64,000 nucleotides of DNA from Vibrio intestinalis (GTDB lineage: Bacteria > Pseudomonadota > Gammaproteobacteria > Enterobacterales > Vibrionaceae). Position numbers and translations under genes: made by a program. Shown piece after piece: positions 43,051 through 51,181 of the stretch. The notes beneath the pieces were generated by a model, which saw nothing but the letters and a program-made list of their open reading frames with translations, was not told the origin of the DNA and did no database searches. Where the stretch lies: contig NZ_JANAVY020000007.1 in the NCBI RefSeq assembly GCF_025195085.2, positions 1-64,000 on the forward strand. Direction: 5' to 3'. Numbering within the stretch: position 1 is the first letter of the stretch; each line of letters starts with the position of its first letter.

Positions 43051-44478
43051 TCAAAACGATTTGTATGTGTTTCGAGATAGGATTTTTTGTTGTTTAGCAA
43101 ATTCTCTCTCATAACGTCTTGATTGATCTTGTTGTAATCCTTGTTTCACCTCATCCATTAAAATTTTTCCAGCTTGTTCTCGCTCTTGAGCAAGTGCTAG
43201 ATGAAGCTCGACAGGTTTAGTTAGATCTTGATCAAGGCTGGATTTTTTGAACGTTAATAAGCCGTTAAACCATTGTTCAAATTTTTCTTCAAACCATTGT
43301 GTAAGATTGGCCTTGGTACGTTGGAATAGCTCCTTTTGCTGTTTAGCTTTTTTGTTCCAGTTGATAGCTGTTCTTCGCTCCTGACCAGCTTTATCTTTCC
43401 AGTGTTGTTCTTGGTGTTTAAGATCGCTTACTGCTTCCATCAGTTCTGTTTTATCACCATTAAGTTGATTTACTCCGTTGTGAACTCGTTGTCTGATCTT
43501 TAAGTTCGAGTAGTGATGAGCATCTTTTTTTACTTGTTCGGGGGTTCGTTTTACTGCATTGATGCTATAGCCTATTTTTTGTAGCTGAGTATTGCAGTAT
43601 TTGAACATAATATTTTGGTAGAGCTGTCCGAAGTGCTCTACCTCATTAGGGGTCAACTTACTCCATTTTTTACCCCTGAAAAGATCAGGCTTGTTATATA
43701 GTCTACGCACCATATTTAATTCGTGATCGGGTAGGTCAAATTGTTTGGTAACGTTATTGTAACCGCTTAATCTATGATGAGCGTGGGGGTTCTCTTGTTT
43801 TTCGTCTAGATGGATCGCTGTGTAATAAGCGTCATAATCACTATAAAATTGGTTGTGGAACTTCTGGATCAACGTATGCCAATCCTCTGCTGATATGGTA
43901 GTTTCGTGTTGGTCAGGAATTTTAAATATTTTTTCTGATGAAATTACTTTTAGTGACATTGAACCATTATCGTGTATTTTTAGTAGTTTGTTGCACTTCT
44001 CCAACTGATCTAGGGCTTTTTTCTTGTCGTTAAACTTTTTAATTTTGCCAAAGCTGGAAAGCGTTTTAAGTGCCTTTTTAGCATAAATTTTCTCCACGCC
44101 AACCCTAGATAGTAATTCATTGAAAAAGTCTCGCTCTAGTGGGTTTGAAGCGTTATTTGCCCATTTTTTTAGTTTCGATTTGCTCTTAGAGCGAGTCAAA
44201 TTCAACTCACCGACATATTTATCCGACATACCGCCTTTGATTTGTTTTAGCTTGTTCTGTTGATCTTGGTCTATCTCAGCAAGTAGGGCGGATAATTGTG
44301 AGGATTCAATAATCTTGCCCTGTCGGAATACTACATTATTTTTGGTGCGTTCTGGATGGTAATTACGCTCTTCAGGTGTAAGGTCGTCAAGTCTAAAGTT
44401 ATGTTTATCAAATCCTATTTTGTTCTTGTGGAAGCCGTAAGTATGCGCTGTTCGGCATAATAATCGTATTTGTTTCAC
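43051..44478 (-). CDS. MOBV-like (Pre/Mob) relaxase
   Basis: A 475-residue DNA-nicking protein. The MOBV motif I pattern appears as KHNFRLDDLTPEERNYHPER and following TKNNVVF. The metal-binding HUH motif appears as AIHLDEKQENPHAHHRLSG at about residues 221-239. The C-terminal third is a charged coiled coil. MOBV relaxases nick oriT and lead mobilization with a helper conjugation system. Between the two motifs there is an extra 150 residues not typical of short Pre proteins. A double inverted repeat just upstream is the candidate oriT. Confidence 0.75.
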   Translation of the reverse strand: MKQIRLLCRTAHTYGFHKNKIGFDKHNFRLDDLTPEERNYHPERTKNNVVFRQGKIIESSQLSALLAEIDQDQQNKLKQIKGGMSDKYVGELNLTRSKSKSKLKKWANNASNPLERDFFNELLSRVGVEKIYAKKALKTLSSFGKIKKFNDKKKALDQLEKCNKLLKIHDNGSMSLKVISSEKIFKIPDQHETTISAEDWHTLIQKFHNQFYSDYDAYYTAIHLDEKQENPHAHHRLSGYNNVTKQFDLPDHELNMVRRLYNKPDLFRGKKWSKLTPNEVEHFGQLYQNIMFKYCNTQLQKIGYSINAVKRTPEQVKKDAHHYSNLKIRQRVHNGVNQLNGDKTELMEAVSDLKHQEQHWKDKAGQERRTAINWNKKAKQQKELFQRTKANLTQWFEEKFEQWFNGLLTFKKSSLDQDLTKPVELHLALAQEREQAGKILMDEVKQGLQQDQSRRYEREFAKQQKILSRNTYKSF

Positions 44479-44528
44479 TGCTCTTTTTTCTCCTTTTTAT
44501 TTGCTCAACTTTTTGAAAGCTGGCCAGC

Positions 44529-44593
44529 ATTGATACCCACTTTACTCAAACGGAGAGCTGAGAAAGTCGGTATCAATACAAGCTGGTTGTATT
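44529..44593. promoter_or_regulatory. Candidate oriT
   Basis: Two overlapping inverted repeats lie just upstream of the relaxase gene. The first is ATTGATACC (44529-44537) with GGTATCAAT (44569-44577), extended inward by ACTTT / AAAGT. The second is AATACAA (44575-44581) with TTGTATT (44587-44593). Tandem hairpins beside a MOBV gene are the expected layout of its nick site. Confidence 0.5.
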
Positions 44594-44839
44594 AATGCTT
44601 ACTTTTAGTAGTCCACAGATATCAAGATTTGCAAATTTTCAGCGGTCAAGGTGCTGAATAGACTTCGGTTCTTCTCTTTAGTTATGGCGATTTTATGGTT
44701 GAAACGGGTCCATCTTTTAGCCACAAAATTGTCTACCACTTTTGTTATTAGCATTAGGGTACGGATGATCTTTTTACTACTAACCTATTGTCATTGCTTG
44801 TTTTTGTGGTAGTTCAATAAGTATGGATAGGAGAAAATT

Positions 44840-45256
44840 ATGAGTGGAAAGAAACAAGAAAGCCGATTAGAATCCGCAGCAAAAAATGAGCTGAAAAAAA
44901 CACAAGAGTTGGCGAACTCTGACTTCATCAAAGGTCAGTTTAAAGAGTTTATGAACAACAAGCTTCGCAAAGACATAGTTCTGCGTGATGACTTAATCAA
45001 AAACGGGTCTGCACCGCCTGAAAAACTGATTAGCCGAATAGAGGGAAGACAGGAAGCTTTGGATGAGTTAGTCGCTGAGACTTCGACTACTCAAACAGAG
45101 CTGTTAGGCACTTACGATATTTTTAAAGCCCTGATTAGTGAGCTAAGAAAATACGCCCCCGAAAAAGCGGATAAATTTGAAGGCGCACTGGCTCTAAAGA
45201 TTCAGCAAAGTGGTTCAACAACTTATCGCTGGGGTGAGTTAAAGCGGGCTAGGTAA
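44840..45256 (+). CDS. Small element protein, unknown (138 aa)
   Basis: A 138-residue, highly charged helical protein with ATAGGAGAAAATT before the ATG. It begins with SGKKQESRLESAAKNELKKT and contains LISRIEGRQEALDELVAETS; coiled-coil formation is likely. No family recognised. It is divergent from the relaxase across the candidate oriT, a position often held by mobilization accessory or oriT-binding proteins. Confidence 0.6.
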   Translation: MSGKKQESRLESAAKNELKKTQELANSDFIKGQFKEFMNNKLRKDIVLRDDLIKNGSAPPEKLISRIEGRQEALDELVAETSTTQTELLGTYDIFKALISELRKYAPEKADKFEGALALKIQQSGSTTYRWGELKRAR

Positions 45257-45361
45257 CAAGTTTAGAAGTTAGAGTGAACTTTTTTTTATTAGATACTATC
45301 TCAAATATGATATTTTAGTTAAAATGTCGAGTGTGAGTCTTAGAAAGCGAGTGTGGAAACG

Positions 45362-47242
45362 ATGAACGAGTTTAAAATAAAGATAGCGGGGTCTATCGGA
45401 GTGCTTATTGCTGTAATAGTTATTACATTGATTAGTATTAATTATTTTTCTTTTAAAAATGAAAGTATTGAGTTAAATAAGCAACTGCTAATTGAGAAGA
45501 ATTCTACGATAGAGACGTACTTCACTCAAAAAATTAAAGGGCTTAAAAGGGTTTTTTCGGCGGTAAAAGTTAACAATTCTGATATAAATGAGGCTAGGCT
45601 TTCTAATGAAGGCGTTTCACAGTTGAAGATGCTTTATGATGCTCAAGCTGGGTTTGTAGAAGAAACCTATATTATAAATAAAGAAGGTTCTATATTTAAT
45701 CGAGAAGGCGATAAATTAAACTTTAATGTGAGAGACTTGGAACGTACATATTATAATGCAATGTTCAAAGAAAATAAGAGTTTTTATATTTCTGCTCCAT
45801 TTATATCTAAAGTTACACGCAAAGAAGTCATTACTATGGCTTATAAAGTCGACACGGATATTGCAGTTATTGCAACGCTGTATTTAGATTCTTTAATACA
45901 ATCTGTGGTGGAACGTAAAGATTTATTTTTATACGCTGAAGATGGAACAATTTTCGTTGCACCTTATCCAGAAATGCGAGGTAAAAACATCTATCAAGAA
46001 CATCCACTTTATAGGAAGTTTACAGCAAGTAATCCCGAGCTTCATTACACAACAAATTTGAATGGCAATGATGTTGCATTTACAGCATTTTGGACGCAGC
46101 TTGAGATTACTGGGTGGAAGTTTGTTAGTTTTATAATGGACTCTGAAATTGAGAAAGGTGCTCAGTCTCAATTTTATACTTCTGCAATTATCGGAATTTT
46201 GAGTCTCGTGTTAGCATTATGTGTATTATTATTAGCAGTTAATAGCTTGGTTTTGAAGCCAGTAGGTGGTTCACCAAGGGAGATTGCTGTTTTAATGGAA
46301 AATATTGCGGACGGCGATCTTTCCCAAAAGATCAATCAGACTGGTAAAGAAACAGGTATTTATTTGTCATTGATCAAATTGTCAAAACAGCTGTCGGAAT
46401 TAATAAAAAATTCACATGGTATATCAGAGAACGTTTCGTCTGCTTCTGAAGAATTAAATGTAATAATGAATGATTCGAAAACAAATGCACAGGAAGAATT
46501 GTCTCAAGTTGAGCAGATTTCAACTGCTATAAATGAACTATCTTCAACAGCTCAAGAGGTGAGTCAACAAGCTGGTGTAGCAGAAGAACAAGCAATTAAC
46601 GCTATTAAAAACGTTGAATCTGGAAAAGATACATTAGAGCAGAATATTACTTTAACTAACTCCATTGACTTATCTATTAATGAAAGTGCAACCATAGTTA
46701 ATGAGCTAAGGCAGTTTGCTATTGAGATAGGTTCTGTTACAGAGGTCATTAATTCCATTTCAGAACAAACGAACTTACTCGCCTTAAATGCGGCGATTGA
46801 AGCTGCAAGGGCTGGTGAACATGGGCGTGGATTTGCGGTAGTAGCGGATGAGGTGAGGAGTTTAGCTTCTAAAACTCAGGAGTCAACGGTTAGCATTCAA
46901 GATATAATTGAAACACTTCAGAAGCAATCTCAAGTGGCCCAAGACAATATGGTTCATAACATTGAGCTTATTGAAAAATCAGTTCAGCTTGCGGATAATG
47001 TGAAAGCCTCTTTTGAGGACATCTCTAAATCAGTTCAATCAATATCCGACATTAATACAATGGTTGCGACTGCTGCTCAAGAACAATTTAGTGTAACGGA
47101 AGATATATCCAAAAATACCACGCTTGCGTTTGATTTGGTTCAGCAGAATGTGTTAGGTACAGAAGAAACTCTTCAAGCATCATCTGAACTAGCTAAGTTA
47201 GCGGAAACTCAGAAGACAGAGTTAGATTTTTTCAAAGTATAA
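45362..47242 (+). CDS. Methyl-accepting chemotaxis protein carried by the element
   Basis: A 626-residue transmembrane chemoreceptor. TM1 is near residues 10-30 and TM2 near 275-297. Between them lies an approximately 245-residue periplasmic Cache-type sensor ([39 protein letters not shown]). A HAMP-like region and a complete signalling tip ([20 protein letters not shown] and [18 protein letters not shown]) follow. Double-Cache sensors of this type bind amino acids or other small ligands. A GTG at 45353 is an alternative start. Being element cargo it could redirect host chemotaxis after acquisition. Confidence 0.88.
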   Translation: MNEFKIKIAGSIGVLIAVIVITLISINYFSFKNESIELNKQLLIEKNSTIETYFTQKIKGLKRVFSAVKVNNSDINEARLSNEGVSQLKMLYDAQAGFVEETYIINKEGSIFNREGDKLNFNVRDLERTYYNAMFKENKSFYISAPFISKVTRKEVITMAYKVDTDIAVIATLYLDSLIQSVVERKDLFLYAEDGTIFVAPYPEMRGKNIYQEHPLYRKFTASNPELHYTTNLNGNDVAFTAFWTQLEITGWKFVSFIMDSEIEKGAQSQFYTSAIIGILSLVLALCVLLLAVNSLVLKPVGGSPREIAVLMENIADGDLSQKINQTGKETGIYLSLIKLSKQLSELIKNSHGISENVSSASEELNVIMNDSKTNAQEELSQVEQISTAINELSSTAQEVSQQAGVAEEQAINAIKNVESGKDTLEQNITLTNSIDLSINESATIVNELRQFAIEIGSVTEVINSISEQTNLLALNAAIEAARAGEHGRGFAVVADEVRSLASKTQESTVSIQDIIETLQKQSQVAQDNMVHNIELIEKSVQLADNVKASFEDISKSVQSISDINTMVATAAQEQFSVTEDISKNTTLAFDLVQQNVLGTEETLQASSELAKLAETQKTELDFFKV

Positions 47243-47321
47243 TTATAGATATCAGTAGGATGTGGTGTCAGTCAGCGATGATGATTGACACCACTCGTAT
47301 ATAACGTACCACAGGATAAAG

Positions 47322-47900
47322 ATGTCAAGCTATAAATATGAACGCTTACTATCTACTACTGTAGATAATGCATTGCTACATTTATTTATTTCAGTTGCAT
47401 ATTCAGAACGACACGTTACGAGAGAAGCACGTAACCAAATTTTGCTCAGATGGTTTAAGCCACGATTAAAACAAAATAAATATAGGCTAATAAAAAAAGA
47501 GATTAAGTCAATTATTTTAGCAGGTAAGGAACATCACAGCTTATTGGAGGAACGGCTGTGTGATTTAAGAGAATTATCACAACATTATCAGACAAAGCTT
47601 AATGATATGCATAAGCTACATTATCTTCTAGAGCATCTCCGAGAGGAGCACGGAATAAAAGCAGATTTATCTGACGATATAACCCAATACCAACCTAATA
47701 CGATCTATATTTCTAAGCAACATCTAGAGCAGTGTTTTTCAAATGATAAAAAGCAATTGAAACCTCTGTTATTTATTTTATCGAAAGTAGATATAAATAG
47801 TTTCACAAAGTTTGTAGGTGATTTTGGTTTCCATAAATTAGAATTAAATGAAGAAATGATAAATGATATGGCTGCGGTAAGAGTTTATTCCATTACCTAG
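47322..47900 (+). CDS. Element protein of unknown function (192 aa)
   Basis: A 192-residue basic protein without signal or membrane segment. Its first half is helical and Arg/Lys-rich (REARNQILLRWFKPRLKQNK), followed by a probable coiled coil (DLRELSQHYQTKLNDMHKLH). The C-terminus (KPLLFILSKVDINSFTKFVG) is hydrophobic. No family recognised. Located between the chemoreceptor and the integrase, it could be cargo or a recombination partner. Confidence 0.6.
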   Translation: MSSYKYERLLSTTVDNALLHLFISVAYSERHVTREARNQILLRWFKPRLKQNKYRLIKKEIKSIILAGKEHHSLLEERLCDLRELSQHYQTKLNDMHKLHYLLEHLREEHGIKADLSDDITQYQPNTIYISKQHLEQCFSNDKKQLKPLLFILSKVDINSFTKFVGDFGFHKLELNEEMINDMAAVRVYSIT

Positions 47901-47952
47901 AGAGTGGAATAAATAATACACTTTATTTTTTGAATAATAAATCTAAATGTAA

Positions 47953-49329
47953 TCAATCATCAAAGGTCATAGGTACAAAATATTCATCATCACTCAGATC
48001 AAAAGAATCTAACAGTTCTTTCATTTCTTTTTCTTCTTGCTCTTTTTGAAGGGCTTCACTGAGTTCTTTATGGCGATTAGGGTTAATCACATCTAGTTCT
48101 TGCTCTCGCTGTTCCATTTGAGATAGAAACTCTTCATTTTCTCTATCTCTGAATGTCATAGTGTCGATATTATCAACTTTCATCATTTGAGCAGCGTGAT
48201 CGTAGTGAAGACGAATCATATCAGGCGAGTTACCCACGAATTTTGATAGAAGATATATATCAACGTCTTGACTTAAACGCTTAGTGATAAAGTAATGTCG
48301 GCAAGAATAGAGAGTGTAGGGCTGTGAAACTTTCTTATCAGCAATAAGACTATCAATCAATGTTTTGAACATCTTCACGAAATCGCCCTTTGTATCATAA
48401 GAAGATTCTAAGATTGGTTTACGAACAAACACAAAGTTCTTTTCAGTAATATTTTCTGATGGATTTTGTATCTTTGCCATTTCTACAAGGGAATTAACAG
48501 CACTTTTACTCAAAGGGATCTTGCGACTTCTCGAATAGCCTTTCGTTTTACCTTTCTCAATAGTAATGAAATGGTGAATTTCTCCATCAATTTCATCTTT
48601 AATCACATTACTGAACATAAAACCTGCTTCTTCACCTGCTCGAATCCCTGTTTCGACCAAGAGATTAAAGTAATGCTTTAGTGTTTTACGATACTCTTTA
48701 GTTTTGTCTGTGCGTCCATTCAGCGCAAACTCATCAAAACTTTCTTGAATAGCAGCTAAATCAAGGTTGGTAAACGCTACACGATTCTCAACTTTCTTAC
48801 TTTCTGATTTTGGTAGGGAAGGGATCTCAGACTTTTTAATGTAGTCTTCTTCTTCTAGGTATTGAAACATCAACATAAAGCAAGTGTTAGTCATTCTCTT
48901 GCGTGTTAGAGATAACTCACGGCTTTCATAGTAAAGACGAATGTTCTTAGCGGTAAGCTCTTCAATCGACTTACACTTGAAGTAAGGAATGATATGTTTG
49001 TTGATAAGCGTCTTGTAGCTTGTGTAAATTGTTTTTTGAACGTCTTTAGCATCGAGTAGGGCAATCGCACCCTCAAACGCTTTTTTAATCGTCATTGATT
49101 TAGTTTCGATGATCGGCAAACCTGCAAACTGACGTTTCTTCATTTCATCTTCAAAACGAATTGCCTTTCTAAGAGCTTCATCACGATTAGTTGTTTTAAG
49201 GCTACGCTGCACGTTTTTCTTATCAATCCTAAGACGAACATAGTATGATTGAGAGTGCTTTTGTCGGTAAATGGCTAGACCTTTACCGATTTTAAAATAC
49301 ATTGAATAGTCAGGTTTTTCGATCATCAC
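47953..49329 (-). CDS. Tyrosine-recombinase integrase of the element
   Basis: A 458-residue phage-type integrase. The N-terminal arm-binding domain is within about 25-75, the core-binding (SAM-like) domain about 80-175, and the catalytic domain about 185-400. Visible catalytic residues are Arg230 (VETGIRAGEE), Arg344 (YSCRHYFITKRL) and nucleophile Tyr376 (MIRLHYDH). The two histidines of the usual R-H-R-H set read as Tyr341 and Asn367, an atypical site seen in some integrases. An acidic tail follows. It lies 100 bases from the right core and reads away from it. Confidence 0.88.
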   Translation of the reverse strand: MMIEKPDYSMYFKIGKGLAIYRQKHSQSYYVRLRIDKKNVQRSLKTTNRDEALRKAIRFEDEMKKRQFAGLPIIETKSMTIKKAFEGAIALLDAKDVQKTIYTSYKTLINKHIIPYFKCKSIEELTAKNIRLYYESRELSLTRKRMTNTCFMLMFQYLEEEDYIKKSEIPSLPKSESKKVENRVAFTNLDLAAIQESFDEFALNGRTDKTKEYRKTLKHYFNLLVETGIRAGEEAGFMFSNVIKDEIDGEIHHFITIEKGKTKGYSRSRKIPLSKSAVNSLVEMAKIQNPSENITEKNFVFVRKPILESSYDTKGDFVKMFKTLIDSLIADKKVSQPYTLYSCRHYFITKRLSQDVDIYLLSKFVGNSPDMIRLHYDHAAQMMKVDNIDTMTFRDRENEEFLSQMEQREQELDVINPNRHKELSEALQKEQEEKEMKELLDSFDLSDDEYFVPMTFDD

Positions 49330-49351
49330 AGACCCCTAGAAAACTGAAAAG

Positions 49352-49371
49352 TATTACATTTTTAATTACAT
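49352..49371 (+). repeat. Candidate right integrase arm sites
   Basis: TATTACAT at 49352-49359 and TTACAT at 49366-49371, mirroring the pair near the left end. They lie between the integrase start and the core, also in the integrase promoter region. Confidence 0.4.
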
Positions 49372-49429
49372 GAATTTCTAAAAATGCTCTAAGTATCTGT
49401 AGTATATGATTATATTGTAGGGCTTGGCA

Positions 49430-49438
49430 ATTTAAAAT
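49430..49438 (+). repeat. Right attachment core (attR)
   Basis: ATTTAAAAT, the second copy of the 9-bp core. The 3' half of tRNA-Leu begins directly after it. Confidence 0.88.
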
Positions 49439-49485
49439 CCCTCGGCGTTCGCGCTGTGCCGGTTCAAGTCCGGCCCGGGGCACCA
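49439..49485 (+). pseudogene. tRNA-Leu(UAA), 3' half
   Basis: The 47 nt from CCCTCGGCG to GGGGCACCA complete the 5' half at 39433-39472. Relative to the intact tRNA-Leu at 34989 it differs at two positions in the variable arm, which keep that arm paired. It is separated from its promoter and 5' half by the element and is presumably not functional. Confidence 0.92.
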
Positions 49486-49504
49486 TCTAAAATATGAAGA
49501 TGTG

Positions 49505-49573
49505 TGAGATTAAAACCTCGCCTTCGTGTCGGCTGGCCGATATGTCGGACCATCAATTCCGACCGGAGCACCA
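49505..49573 (+). pseudogene. Decayed tRNA-Leu 3' half (second remnant)
   Basis: The segment begins near an anticodon-loop-like GAGATTAAAACCTC. It continues through a rearranged variable arm and has a T-stem-like pair GTCGG / CCGAC with an enlarged loop. It ends CCGGAGCACCA, matching the 3' end CCGGGGCACCA of tRNA-Leu. No 5' half precedes it. It looks like an eroded tRNA-Leu 3' half, possibly left by an earlier integration at the same position. Confidence 0.5.
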
Positions 49574-49605
49574 TCTTGATTTTGCTCATTGAGCACATAA
49601 ATAAA

Positions 49606-49679
49606 GGCGCCTTGGCAGAGTGGCTATGCAGCGGATTGCAAATCCGTGGACCTCGGTTCGACTCCGGGAGGCGCCTCCA
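49606..49679 (+). tRNA. tRNA-Cys(GCA)
   Basis: A 74-nt tRNA identical in sequence to the copy at 34749, with encoded CCA. It was originally the last gene of the second host cluster and is now cut off from the promoter at 39345 by the element's own terminator. Confidence 0.97.
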
Positions 49680-49707
49680 TTCTCTCTCTGTTGGAGAGGA
49701 ATAAGAC

Positions 49708-49730
49708 AACCAGCGTAAGCTGGTTTTTTT
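49708..49730 (+). terminator. Terminator of the second host tRNA cluster
   Basis: A 7-bp stem AACCAGC / GCTGGTT with a GTAA tetraloop, followed by TTTTT. Confidence 0.82.
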
Positions 49731-49771
49731 GTGCCCCCAGTTTATTGCTTAAAGCTAATCCTCAATTAGAA

Positions 49772-49799
49772 AACAAAAAAGCGAGCACTTGGCTCGCTT
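49772..49799 (-). terminator. Terminator of the racemase gene
   Basis: An 8-bp stem AAGCGAGC / GCTCGCTT with a 5-base loop, followed on the minus strand by TTTTGTTT. Confidence 0.75.
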
Positions 49800-49840
49800 C
49801 GATTGATAATACAGAGTATGGCCTCTGTGAGTTTAAAGGG

Positions 49841-51070
49841 TTACTTTACATAAACTCGTGGGTTCGCATTGCCCCAGAAGGTGTATAGCTCAGGGAAGAT
49901 AAGCTCTGCGTGGTTTTCCATCTCAGAGGCTGTAATTGCTTCACCTTTTTGAACGCCAAACAGCACCACTTCATCACCGGCTTTCACGCCTTTAACACTA
50001 GATACGTCAATCATAGTGGTGTTCATTGATGTAACGCCTACCACTTTTACACGTTTTCCATTCACTAGCACTTCTGCTTTGTTACCCATCTTACGTGGAT
50101 AGCCATCTGAATAGCCGACAGGCAGGTTCGCAACCACGCTTGGTTTCGTTGTTGTAAAGCTGCTGTCATAACCTACAGTCGCGTTATCTGGCAGATCGTG
50201 CAGTGAAGCGACACGAGTTTTGAACGATACGATAGAAGGGTACTCAGGGTTGGTCGGCAAATCGCCGTACAATACGCCGCCAGGACGAACCATGTCTAAC
50301 TGAGCTTCAGGTACGTTAAGCGCTGTGTAAGAGTTCGCAACGTGAAGCAGTACATCATCACGCTCTAAATCTGTGTTGCTGATTAACCATGCAGAGTTGT
50401 CTTTGAATGACTTAAGTTTCGTGCGAATGTCATCAGAGTTGTAGTTAGGGAAGTGCGTCATGATACCCACGATCTCTACGCCAGCTTGAGATGCGATCGT
50501 AACCGCTTCTTTTTTGCCTGAGTCAGTCGACATATCTACGCCATTACGGCCCATACCACCGTCATTCAGTGCAAGGTGCACTTTGATCTCTTTACCCGTA
50601 TTTTTGGCAAGTTCAGCCAATGCGATGCTTTGTTCTTGGCTGCCGATCAGCTCTTCGATGTTGTATTGTAGCGCGCTTTCGATTTCGCCAATGTCAGCAG
50701 AGCGTACACGCATTAACTGGCCTTTAAAGCCACTATCACGCACAGCTTTTGCTTCTGCGTTGCTTGCTACAGCTACACAAGGGATCTGTTGCTCAATAAT
50801 GGTTGGCATCAAGCCTTCAATGCCGTTGCCGTAAGCATCAGCCTTCATTACTGCGCAAATCTTGCTCTCTTTATTGATATGAGATTTAAACTGCTCTATG
50901 TTGTCAGAAAACTGGCCGAGGTTCACCTCTAACCATGCGTTAGCCGCTTGGATCTGCTGTTGTTGTTGAGCGGTGCTGTTAAGTTCTAATGGCGCCGCAA
51001 CAGTTTGAAGAGTTGGAGCTAATGTAGCAGCTGCAATGGCAATAGAAAGTAGAGTTTTGTTTAGACGCAT
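49841..51070 (-). CDS. bsrV: Periplasmic broad-spectrum amino-acid racemase (BsrV-like)
   Basis: A 409-residue alanine-racemase-fold PLP enzyme with an N-terminal signal peptide ([18 protein letters not shown]), so it works in the periplasm. The PLP lysine is Lys76 ([11 protein letters not shown]). Substrate-loop blocks are [23 protein letters not shown], and [13 protein letters not shown]. Vibrio BsrV makes non-canonical D-amino acids that remodel peptidoglycan and act as signals; length and export match it. The ATG at 51070 with GGAGAATTT is preferred over an earlier in-frame start. Confidence 0.9.
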   Translation of the reverse strand: MRLNKTLLSIAIAAATLAPTLQTVAAPLELNSTAQQQQQIQAANAWLEVNLGQFSDNIEQFKSHINKESKICAVMKADAYGNGIEGLMPTIIEQQIPCVAVASNAEAKAVRDSGFKGQLMRVRSADIGEIESALQYNIEELIGSQEQSIALAELAKNTGKEIKVHLALNDGGMGRNGVDMSTDSGKKEAVTIASQAGVEIVGIMTHFPNYNSDDIRTKLKSFKDNSAWLISNTDLERDDVLLHVANSYTALNVPEAQLDMVRPGGVLYGDLPTNPEYPSIVSFKTRVASLHDLPDNATVGYDSSFTTTKPSVVANLPVGYSDGYPRKMGNKAEVLVNGKRVKVVGVTSMNTTMIDVSSVKGVKAGDEVVLFGVQKGEAITASEMENHAELIFPELYTFWGNANPRVYVK

Positions 51071-51115
51071 AAATTCTCCATACGCGTTCGAGTTATTGTC
51101 GGGGGAACGAAAAAT

Positions 51116-51140
51116 CGAGGGCTCCAATAAGGAACCCTCG
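51116..51140 (-). terminator. Terminator of the chemoreceptor gene
   Basis: An interrupted stem CGAGGG-C-TCC / GGA-A-CCCTCG, followed on the minus strand by ATTTTT. It lies between the chemoreceptor stop and the racemase promoter. Confidence 0.75.
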
Positions 51141-51181
51141 AAAATATTAGTGCGGGATGTGAGTCGGTTTAGCGTTAAGCA

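Larger units (their letters stand above)
39464..49438. mobile_element. Integrative, probably mobilizable element in tRNA-Leu
   Basis: An approximately 9.97-kb element bounded by the direct repeat ATTTAAAAT, the anticodon loop and flank of tRNA-Leu(UAA). Contents in order: tRNA-Leu, tRNA-Gly, tRNA-Cys, terminator; ArdC-like protein; initiator-like protein; MOBV-like relaxase; candidate oriT; 138-aa protein; chemoreceptor; 192-aa protein; and tyrosine integrase next to the right end. Codon use is visibly more A/T-rich than the flanks. No conjugation machinery is present, so transfer would need a helper. The insertion does not rebuild the target tRNA. Confidence 0.9.

Noticed and set aside
39464..49438. 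Prophage
   Set aside because: No capsid, terminase, tail or lysis genes are present; the relaxase, ArdC-like protein and candidate oriT point to a mobilizable element.
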